Shown: piece by piece, positions 9,002 through 17,708 of the stretch | How the letters are laid out: the number at the start of each line of letters is the position of its first letter | How positions within the stretch are numbered: position 1 is the first letter of the stretch | Source: Candidatus Gastranaerophilales bacterium | GTDB taxonomy: Bacteria > Cyanobacteriota > Vampirovibrionia > Gastranaerophilales > Gastranaerophilaceae | Assembly (NCBI GenBank): GCA_944324945.1 | Contig: CALUYE010000004.1 | Location: 87,217-151,216 of the forward strand | Length of the DNA stretch: 64,000 bases | Reading direction: 5' to 3' | Program-made: the position numbers and the translations under genes | Notes under the pieces: model-generated | Database searches by the model: none | What the model saw: only the letters and a program-made list of their open reading frames with translations | What the model was told of the DNA's origin: nothing

Positions 9002-10246
9002 TTAATCAAGAGGATTGATGACAAGCCCCGATAATAATTTAGGATAAAAATAAGTTGATTTTTGCGGCATTCTTAACCCTGCATTTGAAACATTTAAAAT
9101 ATCGTCCATTTTAGGATAAGCCATAATAAATACGGCACTTGCTCCTTTGTTAATTGCATCAAATGCTATTGATTCTCTTTTTTCGTATTTTATTCCTTTT
9201 TGAGCCATTAGCTCATCTTGCGAAAAATCGAGTTCTTTTTTTAAGATTAATTCATGCAAGGCAACCAAATCGATATTTTGAAGTTCTTTTGGAGCTTGTA
9301 TGGTTTCTTTTATTCCTTCTTTTAATTTTAAAACGTAAAAATCGTTTGAATTTTTCAAAATCAACCCTGTTGTTATTTGTTTTTTATTTTCCTGCTCTAT
9401 TTTTTCAAGAAATTCTTCTTTTGAATTATATTTATCAATGTCATAATATTTTTTAACGGCATCAATGATTTTATCGGGTTCGATACTTTTTTCAATGACT
9501 CTGTGGGTGGGGTAAATTACTAAATTTTCGTCTTTGGCATTTGTAAAATAACTCATTACATATTTTGCTTTTTCGTTTTCTTTATGTAATTTTGAATAGT
9601 TCATTGATGTTTCGTATCTGTGGTGTCCGTCTGCTATTAAAAGAGTTTTGTCTTCAAGAGTTTTTTGAATCAATTTAATATCCGATTCATCATCGATAAT
9701 ATAGACAATATTTCTTACATTTAAATCATCGCAAACATCAACAAAAGGAGTTTTTGCAAGATATTTCGGTATAATTTCTTTTTCTATAATTTGTTTATCA
9801 TCCCGATAAACCATAAAAATTTGAGAAAAGAACGCTTTTGTAGCACTTACCAGATTCAACCTGTCTTGTTTCGGGCCGCCCATGGTATATTCGTGGGGTA
9901 AGACTTTTTTTGTTGAAAAGTCTTCAATTTTATTTCTTGCAATAAAACCTTTTCGCTCGATTAATTTTCCTTTTTCGTTTTTGTATTGTTGTATTAAATA
10001 AAAAATCGAAGGTTTTTTTGTTTTGATTAAAATTTCTTTATCTTTCCAATTGTCAAAATCATTTTTGGCATCTTCATATTTATTATCGCCTTTGTTTAGG
10101 ATTAATCTAACGATATTGTATTTGCTTCTTTTATATAAATCATCCTGATATTTTTCATCTATAACATCATAAGGAGGCGCTATAACGTCTTTTATTTCAA
10201 CTTTATCTGTATTGTATACCAATGCTTCAATAGGTTGTATTTCCAT
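9002..10246 (-). CDS. DUF1015 family protein
   Basis: The 414-residue protein starts MEIQPIEALVYN and continues VIAPPYDVID, the hallmark opening of DUF1015 (PF06245). It also contains ADGHHRYET (~res 205), another strongly conserved segment of this family, and ends with a Phe/Tyr-rich strand before PKLLSG. The biochemical function of DUF1015 is not established; the HH pair and charged motifs suggest an enzyme, but this is not shown by the sequence. The length is normal for the family. The gene has a purine-rich ribosome site (GGGGA, read on the minus strand) just before the ATG at 10246. It is the first gene of a probable minus-strand unit with glgX and the AAA ATPase. The 160-bp upstream region contains a perfect palindrome at 10320-10340. 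Confidence 0.85.
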   Translation of the reverse strand: MEIQPIEALVYNTDKVEIKDVIAPPYDVIDEKYQDDLYKRSKYNIVRLILNKGDNKYEDAKNDFDNWKDKEILIKTKKPSIFYLIQQYKNEKGKLIERKGFIARNKIEDFSTKKVLPHEYTMGGPKQDRLNLVSATKAFFSQIFMVYRDDKQIIEKEIIPKYLAKTPFVDVCDDLNVRNIVYIIDDESDIKLIQKTLEDKTLLIADGHHRYETSMNYSKLHKENEKAKYVMSYFTNAKDENLVIYPTHRVIEKSIEPDKIIDAVKKYYDIDKYNSKEEFLEKIEQENKKQITTGLILKNSNDFYVLKLKEGIKETIQAPKELQNIDLVALHELILKKELDFSQDELMAQKGIKYEKRESIAFDAINKGASAVFIMAYPKMDDILNVSNAGLRMPQKSTYFYPKLLSGLVINPLD

Positions 10247-10319
10247 TTTATTTTCCCCAATATACGATTTATATTTTAATTATACGCTAATATTGTTTTT
10301 AGTAATAATTGATGTAAAA

Positions 10320-10340
10320 AATGTTAAAATTTTTAACATT
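10320..10340. promoter_or_regulatory. Perfect 21-bp palindrome, possible operator
   Basis: AATGTTAAAA (10320-10329) and TTTTAACATT (10331-10340) are exact inverted copies around one T. The palindrome sits between two divergent genes, 73 bp from the minus-strand ATG at 10246 and 66 bp from the plus-strand ATG at 10407. That position suits an operator acting on either gene. The arms are very AT-rich, so chance or a weak hairpin is possible. Confidence 0.4.
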
Positions 10341-10406
10341 TGCGCAATTTTAATACAAAAAAATACTTTATATTAATGTGTGTAATTAGTAAGGTTAGTT
10401 AATAGT

Positions 10407-11279
10407 ATGGTTAGCGGTGTAGAAAATTTTAGCAGTGCAAATTATTTTGAATTGCAATCAAAATTAAAGACCGTAAGCGACAAACAAGGGGTTTTGGGTA
10501 AAGCGTGGAACGGTTTTAAGGAGTTTAGCGGGCTTGGCAAAAGCGAAAGCGATTGCGAGAGCATGCTTGAAAAATACAAAAACGGTTCAATAAGTTTTGA
10601 TGAAGCGTTGTCTTATATTGAAGATTTTGAAAAAAGACAGGATAATGCCTCTGAATTAATATCAAATTTAGCAACAGGTGTGGGTGCTATTGCCTTTACA
10701 ACGGCAACTGCAGGCGCAGGTACGATTGTATGGGCAACTGCAGCTAAAGCTGCTCCGATAGGTGCTGCTATTAAATCGGGAGTAAATATGCTTGATAGAG
10801 CAACAAACGATGTTGAAGGGGACGCGCTTGATGTTAAGGAAGTAACAAAAGATGTAATATCGGGTGCCGTAACGGGTACAACAAGTGCCGTATCATCGGG
10901 AATCTTTAAAGGAAGGGCTGATGGTACCATGGCTTTATCAACATCAATTAAAAACGGCGCAAAATGCGGCGTAGCATGCGGTTCTTTATCCGGTTCAACA
11001 AGTTATTTAACGGATGTTGCGCTTGATGAAGATAAGGAATTTTCTGCGGGTGATTTAATTAAAAATACCGCAACTTCAGCATTGGTATCAGGTACCGTGG
11101 GAGGTGCCGTAGGTGCGGGTGCATATAACAGCGTTGCTCATAACGGAATATTTTCCCAAGTCAACAGAAACAGCTTAAAGCAAGCATTTACCGAAGACAG
11201 TGTGCTAAGTTCAATAAGAAAAATAGCGGGTGATAAAGTAAAAGCTATATTTAACTCCGTTAAGTCAAAATTTGCTTAA
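10407..11279 (+). CDS. Glycine-zipper protein, paralogue of the 1545-4550 product
   Basis: I do not recognise a named family. The 290 residues share a module with the 1001-residue protein at 1545-4550. VLGKAWNGFKE (~res 29) corresponds to FLGKMWNGIKN there, GSISFDEA to GEISADEA, and DRATNDVEGD (~res 132) to DRASNDVKGD; the YLTDVALDED and KEFSAGDL segments match too. The middle (~res 80-130) and residues 145-245 are Ala/Gly/Thr-rich and hydrophobic, with glycine-zipper spacing such as GTVGGAVGAG. Both the long coiled coil and the C-terminal globular domain of the larger protein are missing. No signal peptide is visible. The role could be membrane insertion or helical bundling, but this is inferred from composition alone. 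The only Shine-Dalgarno candidate, AAGG, lies rather far from the ATG. Confidence 0.7.
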   Translation: MVSGVENFSSANYFELQSKLKTVSDKQGVLGKAWNGFKEFSGLGKSESDCESMLEKYKNGSISFDEALSYIEDFEKRQDNASELISNLATGVGAIAFTTATAGAGTIVWATAAKAAPIGAAIKSGVNMLDRATNDVEGDALDVKEVTKDVISGAVTGTTSAVSSGIFKGRADGTMALSTSIKNGAKCGVACGSLSGSTSYLTDVALDEDKEFSAGDLIKNTATSALVSGTVGGAVGAGAYNSVAHNGIFSQVNRNSLKQAFTEDSVLSSIRKIAGDKVKAIFNSVKSKFA

Positions 11280-11306
11280 AATTCCTTTCAATATAATATA
11301 AAATAT

Positions 11307-11337
11307 CGGGAGTTATTCTAACGTAAAATAGCTCCCG
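11307..11337. terminator. Hairpin terminator, possibly bidirectional
   Basis: CGGGAGTTATT (11307-11317) pairs with AATAGCTCCCG (11327-11337) over 11 bp with one G-T pair, and T-rich sequence follows on both strands. It lies after the plus-strand gene ending at 11279 and covers the end of pheA on the other strand, so it could stop transcription of both. Confidence 0.6.
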
Positions 11338-12131
11338 AGCATTTTATAAAAATTGCAATGTTTTTCAATTTCATTTAGTGCATCTTTAATTTTATCTTCG
11401 CCTTTATCAATATCGGCGATAAAATTATACTCTCCAAAAACGGTTTTTGAAGGGCGGGATTCAAGATAAATTAAATTTGAATTATATTTTTTAAATATTT
11501 CTAAAATTTCCAACAACGCTCCGGGTCTGTTTTCGGTATTAAAAACAATAGATGTTCTTGTGTTTTCTTTGTTTATATTTAAATCTTTTCTTGATATTAA
11601 AATAAAGCGGGTTTTGTTGTCTTTAATATCTCCTATGTTTTCATCAAAAATATTTAAATTCAGTTCTTTAGCCGAAACACAAGAACCGATTGCAGCATAA
11701 GTTTTATCTTTTTCTTTTAAAGAGTTAAATGCTGCTGCGGTTGAATTTGCGCTAATTAAATCTATTTTATCGTCAAAATTTTCTAAAATATATTTTTGGC
11801 TCTGTAAAAGCGCTTGAGGATGGGAGATTATGTGTTTTATATTTTCTTTTTTACCGTATCCTGCAATGCAGTGTTTAATTTCAACATCGACCTGAGCGCG
11901 GATTTTGCATTCGCTCGGGTATAGGCTGTCGATTGTCGGGCGGACAATTCCTTCAATTGAATTTTCAACAGGTAAAATCCCCGCACATTCAAAAGAGCGG
12001 TTTACTAAATCCACAACTTTTGCAATTGTTGAAACAGGGATTAATTCGCATTCTTTATTTATGAAATTAACCGCTTTTTTTGCGCTTAATTCGCTGTATG
12101 TTCCTTTAGGGCCAAGAAAATATAGTTTCAT
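11313..12131 (-). CDS. pheA: Prephenate dehydratase
   Basis: This enzyme converts prephenate to phenylpyruvate, the committed step of phenylalanine synthesis. The 272-residue length and order match the monofunctional bacterial form. It begins LYFLGPKGTYSE, has ENSIEG (~res 57), the SHPQAL segment, NSTAAA, and the catalytic-region motif NKTRFILI (~res 170). The last ~85 residues are an ACT domain starting ENRPGALLEIL and containing LIYLESRPSK, the usual phenylalanine-sensing region for feedback inhibition. There is no chorismate mutase domain. The ATG at 12131 directly abuts the stop codon of smpB, so the two are almost certainly co-transcribed and perhaps translationally coupled. Its 3' end lies inside a hairpin terminator. 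Confidence 0.93.
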   Translation of the reverse strand: MKLYFLGPKGTYSELSAKKAVNFINKECELIPVSTIAKVVDLVNRSFECAGILPVENSIEGIVRPTIDSLYPSECKIRAQVDVEIKHCIAGYGKKENIKHIISHPQALLQSQKYILENFDDKIDLISANSTAAAFNSLKEKDKTYAAIGSCVSAKELNLNIFDENIGDIKDNKTRFILISRKDLNINKENTRTSIVFNTENRPGALLEILEIFKKYNSNLIYLESRPSKTVFGEYNFIADIDKGEDKIKDALNEIEKHCNFYKMLGSYFTLE

Positions 12132-12602
12132 TTATTTGTTTCTTTCGATTTCTCTTTTTAAATCTTTTGCTTTTAAGCTTTCTCTTTTGTCGTAGAGTTT
12201 TTTACCTTTTGCAAGAGCTATTTCGATTTTTAAATATCTTGATGAAAAATATGCCTGTGTCGGTACAACAGTGTATTTTTCCTGCTTTACTTTATTTAAA
12301 ATTTTTAAAATTTCTTTTTTGTTTAAAAGGAGCTTTCTGTCTCTTTTAGGGTCATGGTTGTATATATTTCCAAATTCATAAGGAGAAATATGACAATTGA
12401 TTAAATAAGCTTCTAAATTATCCGTAATTTTTACATAGCTGTCTTTTAAATTAATCGCACCTTTTCTTATTGATTTAATTTCCGTACCTAAAAGAGAAAT
12501 TCCCGCTTCAAATTTATCAAACAAAAGAAAATCAAAATATGCTTTTTTGTTTGATGCTACGACTTTTTTGGAATTGTTTTGCGAGGATTTTTCTTTTTTC
12601 AT
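12132..12602 (-). CDS. smpB: SsrA-binding protein SmpB
   Basis: SmpB binds tmRNA and brings it to stalled ribosomes for trans-translation. The product carries the conserved opening NKKAYFDFLLFDKFEAGI, then LLGTEIKSIRKG, AYLINCHISPYE, and the positively charged C-terminal tail with KLYDKRES. I chose the ATG at 12602, giving 156 residues. An ATG at 12620 would add six residues of no conserved character, and neither start has a clear Shine-Dalgarno. The tmRNA gene itself is not in this window. pheA follows immediately. The start region is divergent from the histidine kinase gene, with only 46 bp between the two ATGs. Confidence 0.93.
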   Translation of the reverse strand: MKKEKSSQNNSKKVVASNKKAYFDFLLFDKFEAGISLLGTEIKSIRKGAINLKDSYVKITDNLEAYLINCHISPYEFGNIYNHDPKRDRKLLLNKKEILKILNKVKQEKYTVVPTQAYFSSRYLKIEIALAKGKKLYDKRESLKAKDLKREIERNK

Positions 12603-12636
12603 ATAATTAATATACATCAAAAATATAAGCTTATGT

Positions 12637-12642
12637 TACAAT
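12637..12642 (+). promoter_or_regulatory. -10 box next to kinase start codon
   Basis: TACAAT at 12637-12642 ends 6 bp before the kinase ATG at 12649 and no Shine-Dalgarno lies between them. A transcript starting the usual distance downstream would begin at or very near the ATG, that is, leaderless. No good -35 box is visible at 17 bp. Confidence 0.35.
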
Positions 12643-12648
12643 TTTAAT

Positions 12649-14598
12649 ATGAAGAAAAAAATCAATATAGATTTAACGGTTCAAAATAAGCTGATTATTA
12701 CCGCCCTGTTAATTTCAACCGCATTAATCATATCAATCGCTTTTTGGTCCGTTAGCAGAATTAAGATAGAATTAGATGAAAGTTATAGAAATTTTGGTCA
12801 ACTGTTGACTAAAACACTTGCCGTACAAAATTATGAAATTACGCAAAATCAAAAAAATGCAACTACCCTAAGCTATATAAAAGCGCATGTTAATTCGATT
12901 TTATCTTCTGATGACGATATTTCATACATAACTTTTAAAAATAAAGCGGGCAATATAATCTATACAACAATAGAAAACTATTCAAAACGCGCTAAAAACG
13001 CGGATACTAATATATCTTCCCCCATTGTTGATCAAAACGGAAAAGTTGTGGGGGCTGTTGAAGTGGGATTATCCGCCGATTTAGCAAAAAAAGTTACCCT
13101 GACAACTAAAAAATCTATTTTAACGGTGTTTAGTGCAGTTTGGCTTGTGTTTACGCTTGTTATTTTGGGAAATGCGTTTTTAATAAGAAGAGAATTAACC
13201 CTTTTGCATCACGGTGTTAAAGAAATCGAACAGGGTAAATTCGGTACGGTTTTGAATTATAATCAGGCATCGGGTGAAATAAAAGAATTGTTCGATGCGT
13301 TTAACGATATGTCAAAAAAGCTTCATAATTACGAAGAGCAGAATATTGATCAATTAACTCTTGAAAGAAATAAACTGGAAGCAGTTTTGATGAGTATTGC
13401 AAACGGCGTTGTTGTGTGTGATAAGTATGATAAAATTACAATCACAAATTCCGCGGCAAAAAGAATTCTAAACTGTCCGAATAATGAAATTTTAAATACT
13501 TCAATACAAAATTATTGCGATACGGCGGGTGAATTGTGCTTTAGAGATAAAATCGAAATATTCAAAAATACACCCTTGGATGTGATGGAGAAAAAACCTT
13601 TAGAATTCAATATAAACGTAGATAAAAGAATCATAAAATCAATAATTTCTCCCATGTATTCAAAAGTCCATGATTATCTTGGCTATATTATCGTTTTAAT
13701 TGATGTTACAAAAGAAGCTGAAGTAGACAGATTAAAAGATGATTTTATTTCAAACGTTTCTCATGAACTAAGAACTCCCGTTACAATATTAAGTTCTTAT
13801 GCTGATACTTTGTATAATTTCGGTAATCAGTTTAATTATAACGAGCAAAAAGAATTTATTGGAACAATTAATGAAGAAGTAATAAGATTAAACAAGATGG
13901 TTAATGATATTCTTGATTTTTCAAAACTTCAATCAAATACGGAACTTGAAAAAGAAAAAGCAGACATTGTTCAAACGGTGGAAAAAATGGCGCACAGCCA
14001 TAAAGTCCTTGCGGATGAAAAAAATATTACGCTTTCTGTTATAAAGCAGGATAATATCCCTTCTCTTTATTATAATGTCCAAAGTATTGAGCGCGCTTTG
14101 AGTAATTTAATTACAAATGCAATTAAATATTCTCCCAAAGATTCTTTGGTTAAAATAAGAGTTGAAATTGCGCGGGATCCAAAGTATGTTGAAGTTACGG
14201 TTGAAGATAACGGAATAGGTATAGCGCCTGAAAATCAAAAAATGATTTTTGAAAGATTTTATAGAATCGAAAATCAAGTCCATACAATAAAAGGAACGGG
14301 GCTTGGGCTTCATCTTGTAAAAGTTGCAATAGAAAAACACCACCATGGTAAAGTCTTTGTTAAATCTGCGCTAAATCAAGGCTCAACCTTTGGTTTCTGG
14401 CTGCCTTTGGAAATTTCTAATGAGGATAATATAAAACAGAATTTAAATTCAGATTTAGCAATAAAACAAGTGAATTCCGAAGAGGAACCTGAAAATAAAG
14501 ACAAACAATTAGTTCTTGCTCAAAATCTGCCTGATGAAAAAGAATCCAAAAAAGATGATTCGTCGGATTGGGAAATTACTTTTGAAGTAAGAGACTAA
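12649..14598 (+). CDS. Membrane sensor histidine kinase
   Basis: This is a 649-residue sensor kinase. Transmembrane helix 1 is at ~14-36, followed by an extracytoplasmic sensor of ~115 residues, helix 2 at ~157-180, a HAMP linker, and a PAS-like domain (~240-345). The HisKA domain has the phospho-acceptor His in NVSHELRTP (~res 373). The ATPase domain shows the N box NLITNAIKYSP (~res 485), VEDNGIGI, the F box FERFYR, and GTGLGLHLVK (~res 550). The architecture resembles the PhoR/WalK group. A charged, probably disordered tail of ~65 residues follows. No response regulator gene is adjacent, so it is an orphan in this window and its signal is unknown. The end overlaps the convergent GH57 gene by 4 bp (CTAA at 14595-14598). 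Confidence 0.92.
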   Translation: MKKKINIDLTVQNKLIITALLISTALIISIAFWSVSRIKIELDESYRNFGQLLTKTLAVQNYEITQNQKNATTLSYIKAHVNSILSSDDDISYITFKNKAGNIIYTTIENYSKRAKNADTNISSPIVDQNGKVVGAVEVGLSADLAKKVTLTTKKSILTVFSAVWLVFTLVILGNAFLIRRELTLLHHGVKEIEQGKFGTVLNYNQASGEIKELFDAFNDMSKKLHNYEEQNIDQLTLERNKLEAVLMSIANGVVVCDKYDKITITNSAAKRILNCPNNEILNTSIQNYCDTAGELCFRDKIEIFKNTPLDVMEKKPLEFNINVDKRIIKSIISPMYSKVHDYLGYIIVLIDVTKEAEVDRLKDDFISNVSHELRTPVTILSSYADTLYNFGNQFNYNEQKEFIGTINEEVIRLNKMVNDILDFSKLQSNTELEKEKADIVQTVEKMAHSHKVLADEKNITLSVIKQDNIPSLYYNVQSIERALSNLITNAIKYSPKDSLVKIRVEIARDPKYVEVTVEDNGIGIAPENQKMIFERFYRIENQVHTIKGTGLGLHLVKVAIEKHHHGKVFVKSALNQGSTFGFWLPLEISNEDNIKQNLNSDLAIKQVNSEEEPENKDKQLVLAQNLPDEKESKKDDSSDWEITFEVRD

Positions 14599-16832
14599 AG
14601 TTCAATTAAGACATCCTGCGGATAAACTTCATTAATAAGACCGTTTGTTGAATCAATTATACATATTAAAACATCGTCTTTTGATTTTATGTTTAAGTCT
14701 TTAAAAGATAATTTTATTTCAATTGTGTCTTTGTAATTTATCGTGGAATTTTTAGGTATTGATTGACAATAAAGCCCGTAGTTAATTGCTTTATTTATTT
14801 TTATACTTGAAATACCGTTATTTTTAAAGTTTAATTTAGCTTCCGTGCTGAAATGATTTTTTAAGATGGGATATATATTTTCATTTCTGTTTATAAATCT
14901 TATTGGGGAATAGTATTGCGCATTTTTGTCTATAAAATAAATTGCAATTGTATTTTGCAGGTTTTTATATTCAAGCCTTGTTGAATTTTTATTTAATTCA
15001 AACCGAAAATACAGATTTTTATCATCATAGCCGAAATGAATATTTTTAATTAATCTTATAAGGTTTGAAGTAGGATTATCGGGAATAAATATATAGCCTG
15101 CATTTTGCCATTGTGAAATGTCTGAATTCAACGCCGATAAATCAGGATTTATTTTACCCAGAGGATTTCTAAGGGGTCTGTTTGGGCTTGCGGTTAAGGG
15201 AATTGTTAAATATTTCGGTATTTGCATACTTAAAATCGAATATACGTTTGCAAGGTGTTCTCTGAATAAAAAGTCAAAAATACCGTCGCTTTTTGATTCG
15301 TTCGGTTCTCCGTACCACCAGTACCAGTCAGAGCCTTCAGCAATCATTATTTCTCTTTTGGCGCATTCTATTTTTGCACAAAGCGCTTCTTTTTCTTTAA
15401 GATTTCTTGTGTGTTTCAAGTTTTTTTCACTGTACTGTTTAAAATCTTCTCTAACACTTGATAAATAAAGCCAGGCTGCGTTTTTAGTGGGTTCTCCAAT
15501 CCACAAATCAAAGTTTCTTTTAATCCATGAGCCCTGTTTTAAATTATCAAGAGTCTGTGCTTTGTTATTTTCAATATAATCATTAACAAGAACCGTGTTT
15601 AAGGTTTCATCGTTTGAAATCAAGTCATACAAAGTATCAAGGAATATATTGCCGTCATCAGGATAAGTCTCCCAGCAATTTTCGCCATCAAGCGCTATTG
15701 TTAAAATATGATTTTTAACGGGGGATGTTTGCAGTTTTGATTGAATGACTTTAATTTTATCATACATATCGTTTGCGGCAGCTTTTGAATCGTAATTTCC
15801 GTAAACAAAATTTAAAAGGTTTGCAAAAAATGAATCTGAAAATAATATATTAATGGAATTTTTGGATTTTGTTTTATAGTTTATGTTTAATTCAAAGGGA
15901 TTTTCAAGATTTCCTTCAAAGTCTCTGACAAACTCTTTTTTTAAAGACTTAGAAAGAATTCCTTCATCCGCAACAGTCCATTTGATTCCTGATTTAGCAA
16001 GTAATTCCGCGCTTTTTGGGCAAATACACTGCTCGGATAACCACATGCCGTTAGGGTTTTTGCCAAAAAATTCTCTGTATCTTTTAATTGCGCTTTCAAC
16101 CTGTTCTTTTGCATCTTCAATGCCATGGAAATTAGAAGGCAGGTTTTCGTAATTTTTTATTTCTTTGCCTCGAAAATCCATAAGAAGCGGGATTAGTGCA
16201 TGGTAATAAGGGCTTGTTGAAATTTCTATTCTGCCATTGTCTTGATAAATTTTATATTCTTCAAGAATTCTTCTTATTATATCAAGCTGAATTTTATAAA
16301 TTTTTCTTCTGTCTTCAAATGTATAGTTTTTTTCTTTTTCATACAATTTGCGCAAGTCTTCGTATTCACAAAAGAAATAAGAATCAATCCAAAGAAGGTT
16401 AAAATTGGCCATAATATCGGCATATTCCTGAAGTGAAAACATATTTAGATTCAATTCTTTTGCGTTTGCACGGCGGTTGTAGAGTTCTGTGAAATATTGT
16501 CTTTTTAAGACCATGTTTTTATAATTTAAATCAAAATAGTTGTTTAAAATGTATATTTTTTCATCATCGCTGATTTCTTTAACATCTTTTAAAAGCAGTT
16601 TAAGATGGATATCCTGAACCCCTAAGAGATATTTTTGCAGTGCGGTTAAAAGAACGGGTGAAAAATCAAAGTTAAGTTTTAAATTCGGAAACTTATCCAT
16701 TCTTTTTAACATATCAAGATAATCTTTTGTGGCATGAAGCCTTGCCCAGGGCAGCAAAAACTCACTATCATAATTTTTTTGATAGTTTGGCTGATGAAAA
16801 TGCCAGATAAAAGCTATGTTCAGTTTTTTCAT
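14595..16832 (-). CDS. GH57 alpha-glucan hydrolase, amylopullulanase-like
   Basis: The 745-residue protein opens with LNIAFIWHFHQPNY, the first conserved motif of glycoside hydrolase family 57. Further GH57 motifs are GMWLSEQCICP (~res 261, the Glu fits the catalytic nucleophile position) and ALDGENCWETYPDDG (~res 380). The DGENxWE form is characteristic of the amylopullulanase-like group rather than the 4-alpha-glucanotransferases, so hydrolysis of storage alpha-glucan is likely. A C-terminal beta-rich region (~res 570-745) resembles the domain attached to related cyanobacterial proteins. No signal peptide is seen, which suits a cytoplasmic role next to GlgX. It is 45 bp downstream of the HDOD gene on the same strand and may be the last gene of that long operon. 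Confidence 0.85.
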   Translation of the reverse strand: MKKLNIAFIWHFHQPNYQKNYDSEFLLPWARLHATKDYLDMLKRMDKFPNLKLNFDFSPVLLTALQKYLLGVQDIHLKLLLKDVKEISDDEKIYILNNYFDLNYKNMVLKRQYFTELYNRRANAKELNLNMFSLQEYADIMANFNLLWIDSYFFCEYEDLRKLYEKEKNYTFEDRRKIYKIQLDIIRRILEEYKIYQDNGRIEISTSPYYHALIPLLMDFRGKEIKNYENLPSNFHGIEDAKEQVESAIKRYREFFGKNPNGMWLSEQCICPKSAELLAKSGIKWTVADEGILSKSLKKEFVRDFEGNLENPFELNINYKTKSKNSINILFSDSFFANLLNFVYGNYDSKAAANDMYDKIKVIQSKLQTSPVKNHILTIALDGENCWETYPDDGNIFLDTLYDLISNDETLNTVLVNDYIENNKAQTLDNLKQGSWIKRNFDLWIGEPTKNAAWLYLSSVREDFKQYSEKNLKHTRNLKEKEALCAKIECAKREIMIAEGSDWYWWYGEPNESKSDGIFDFLFREHLANVYSILSMQIPKYLTIPLTASPNRPLRNPLGKINPDLSALNSDISQWQNAGYIFIPDNPTSNLIRLIKNIHFGYDDKNLYFRFELNKNSTRLEYKNLQNTIAIYFIDKNAQYYSPIRFINRNENIYPILKNHFSTEAKLNFKNNGISSIKINKAINYGLYCQSIPKNSTINYKDTIEIKLSFKDLNIKSKDDVLICIIDSTNGLINEVYPQDVLIEL

Positions 16833-16877
16833 AATTCCATTATATTTGATATTTTAAAGCCGCGCAATTTGCGCTTT

Positions 16878-17705
16878 TTAGCTTGGAGCAGAGATTTCTT
16901 TTAAGAAAATCGAAGCTTTAGCTAAAATCGTTTCCCTTAATGTTGCAGGATCCGCAATTGAAAATTCAAGTTTACTTAAAACTTTAGGTTCAAATACGGG
17001 TGCAGGCATTGTGGGTTTTACTAATCTATCCGCACAGTATACTATTCCACAGACTGTTGGCAGCGAACTTTGCGAAGGGTCATGGTGATATCTTATGCAA
17101 TTGGTTAAAATAACAGGCAATTGCCATTTTTTAGATATATACGCACCCAATATGCAGTGGTTAGTGCCAAATTGCGCGTCCTCTAAATCAACTAAATCAA
17201 CATTTCCCTGCTGGGCAAGGTATCTTACTTTAGAATATTTTAGAGGGTTTTTTGTGTTTAGTAATATTTTTCCTATATCGTGTAGAAATCCTATAACAAA
17301 TGCATCGTCAGGGTTTATAATTTTATATTCTTTTGCAATGATTTCAGACGCAACTGCACATTTAATCGAATGTTCCCATAAATCTCTGCTGCCTTGCGTT
17401 GTCATCATCTGCTTAAGCGCAAGACTCATGATGATGTTTTTTGCTTTCATCATCCCTAAAATTACAAGCGCTTTATTTATCGATGTTATTTGTTGTCTGA
17501 AACCGTAAAAAGCTGAATTTACAAGACTTAAGGTTTTAGTTGAAATCGATTGATCGGTTTGCATGATTTTTGCAAGCTCGGCAATGCCCGTTGTGGGATT
17601 TTTAATAACACTTAACGCCTTTACCATAACGTTTGGCATAGGCGGGATATCTTTATATTCTTCTACAAGTTGTTTAGGGTCTATTTTATCCGAGTCGTTC
17701 ATCAT
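16878..17705 (-). CDS. HDOD domain signalling protein
   Basis: The 275-residue protein is almost entirely an HDOD domain, a relative of HD phosphohydrolases used in bacterial signalling. It starts in family style with PPMPNVMVKALSVI, then DQSISTKTLSLVNSAFYGF, and keeps HDIGKILL (~res 138), followed by YHHDPS. HDOD proteins usually act as regulatory scaffolds rather than enzymes. It has no receiver or other output domain. The gene starts 3 bp after ftsX ends, so it is surely co-transcribed with ftsE and ftsX, which could tie it to cell division or growth control; that link is inferred only from position. Confidence 0.88.
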   Translation of the reverse strand: MMNDSDKIDPKQLVEEYKDIPPMPNVMVKALSVIKNPTTGIAELAKIMQTDQSISTKTLSLVNSAFYGFRQQITSINKALVILGMMKAKNIIMSLALKQMMTTQGSRDLWEHSIKCAVASEIIAKEYKIINPDDAFVIGFLHDIGKILLNTKNPLKYSKVRYLAQQGNVDLVDLEDAQFGTNHCILGAYISKKWQLPVILTNCIRYHHDPSQSSLPTVCGIVYCADRLVKPTMPAPVFEPKVLSKLEFSIADPATLRETILAKASIFLKEISAPS

Positions 17706-17708
17706 TTT

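Noticed and set aside
17095..17508. 137-codon frame opposite the HDOD gene
   Set aside because: It lies entirely inside a well-supported gene with a canonical HDIGK motif; the antisense reading is incidental.
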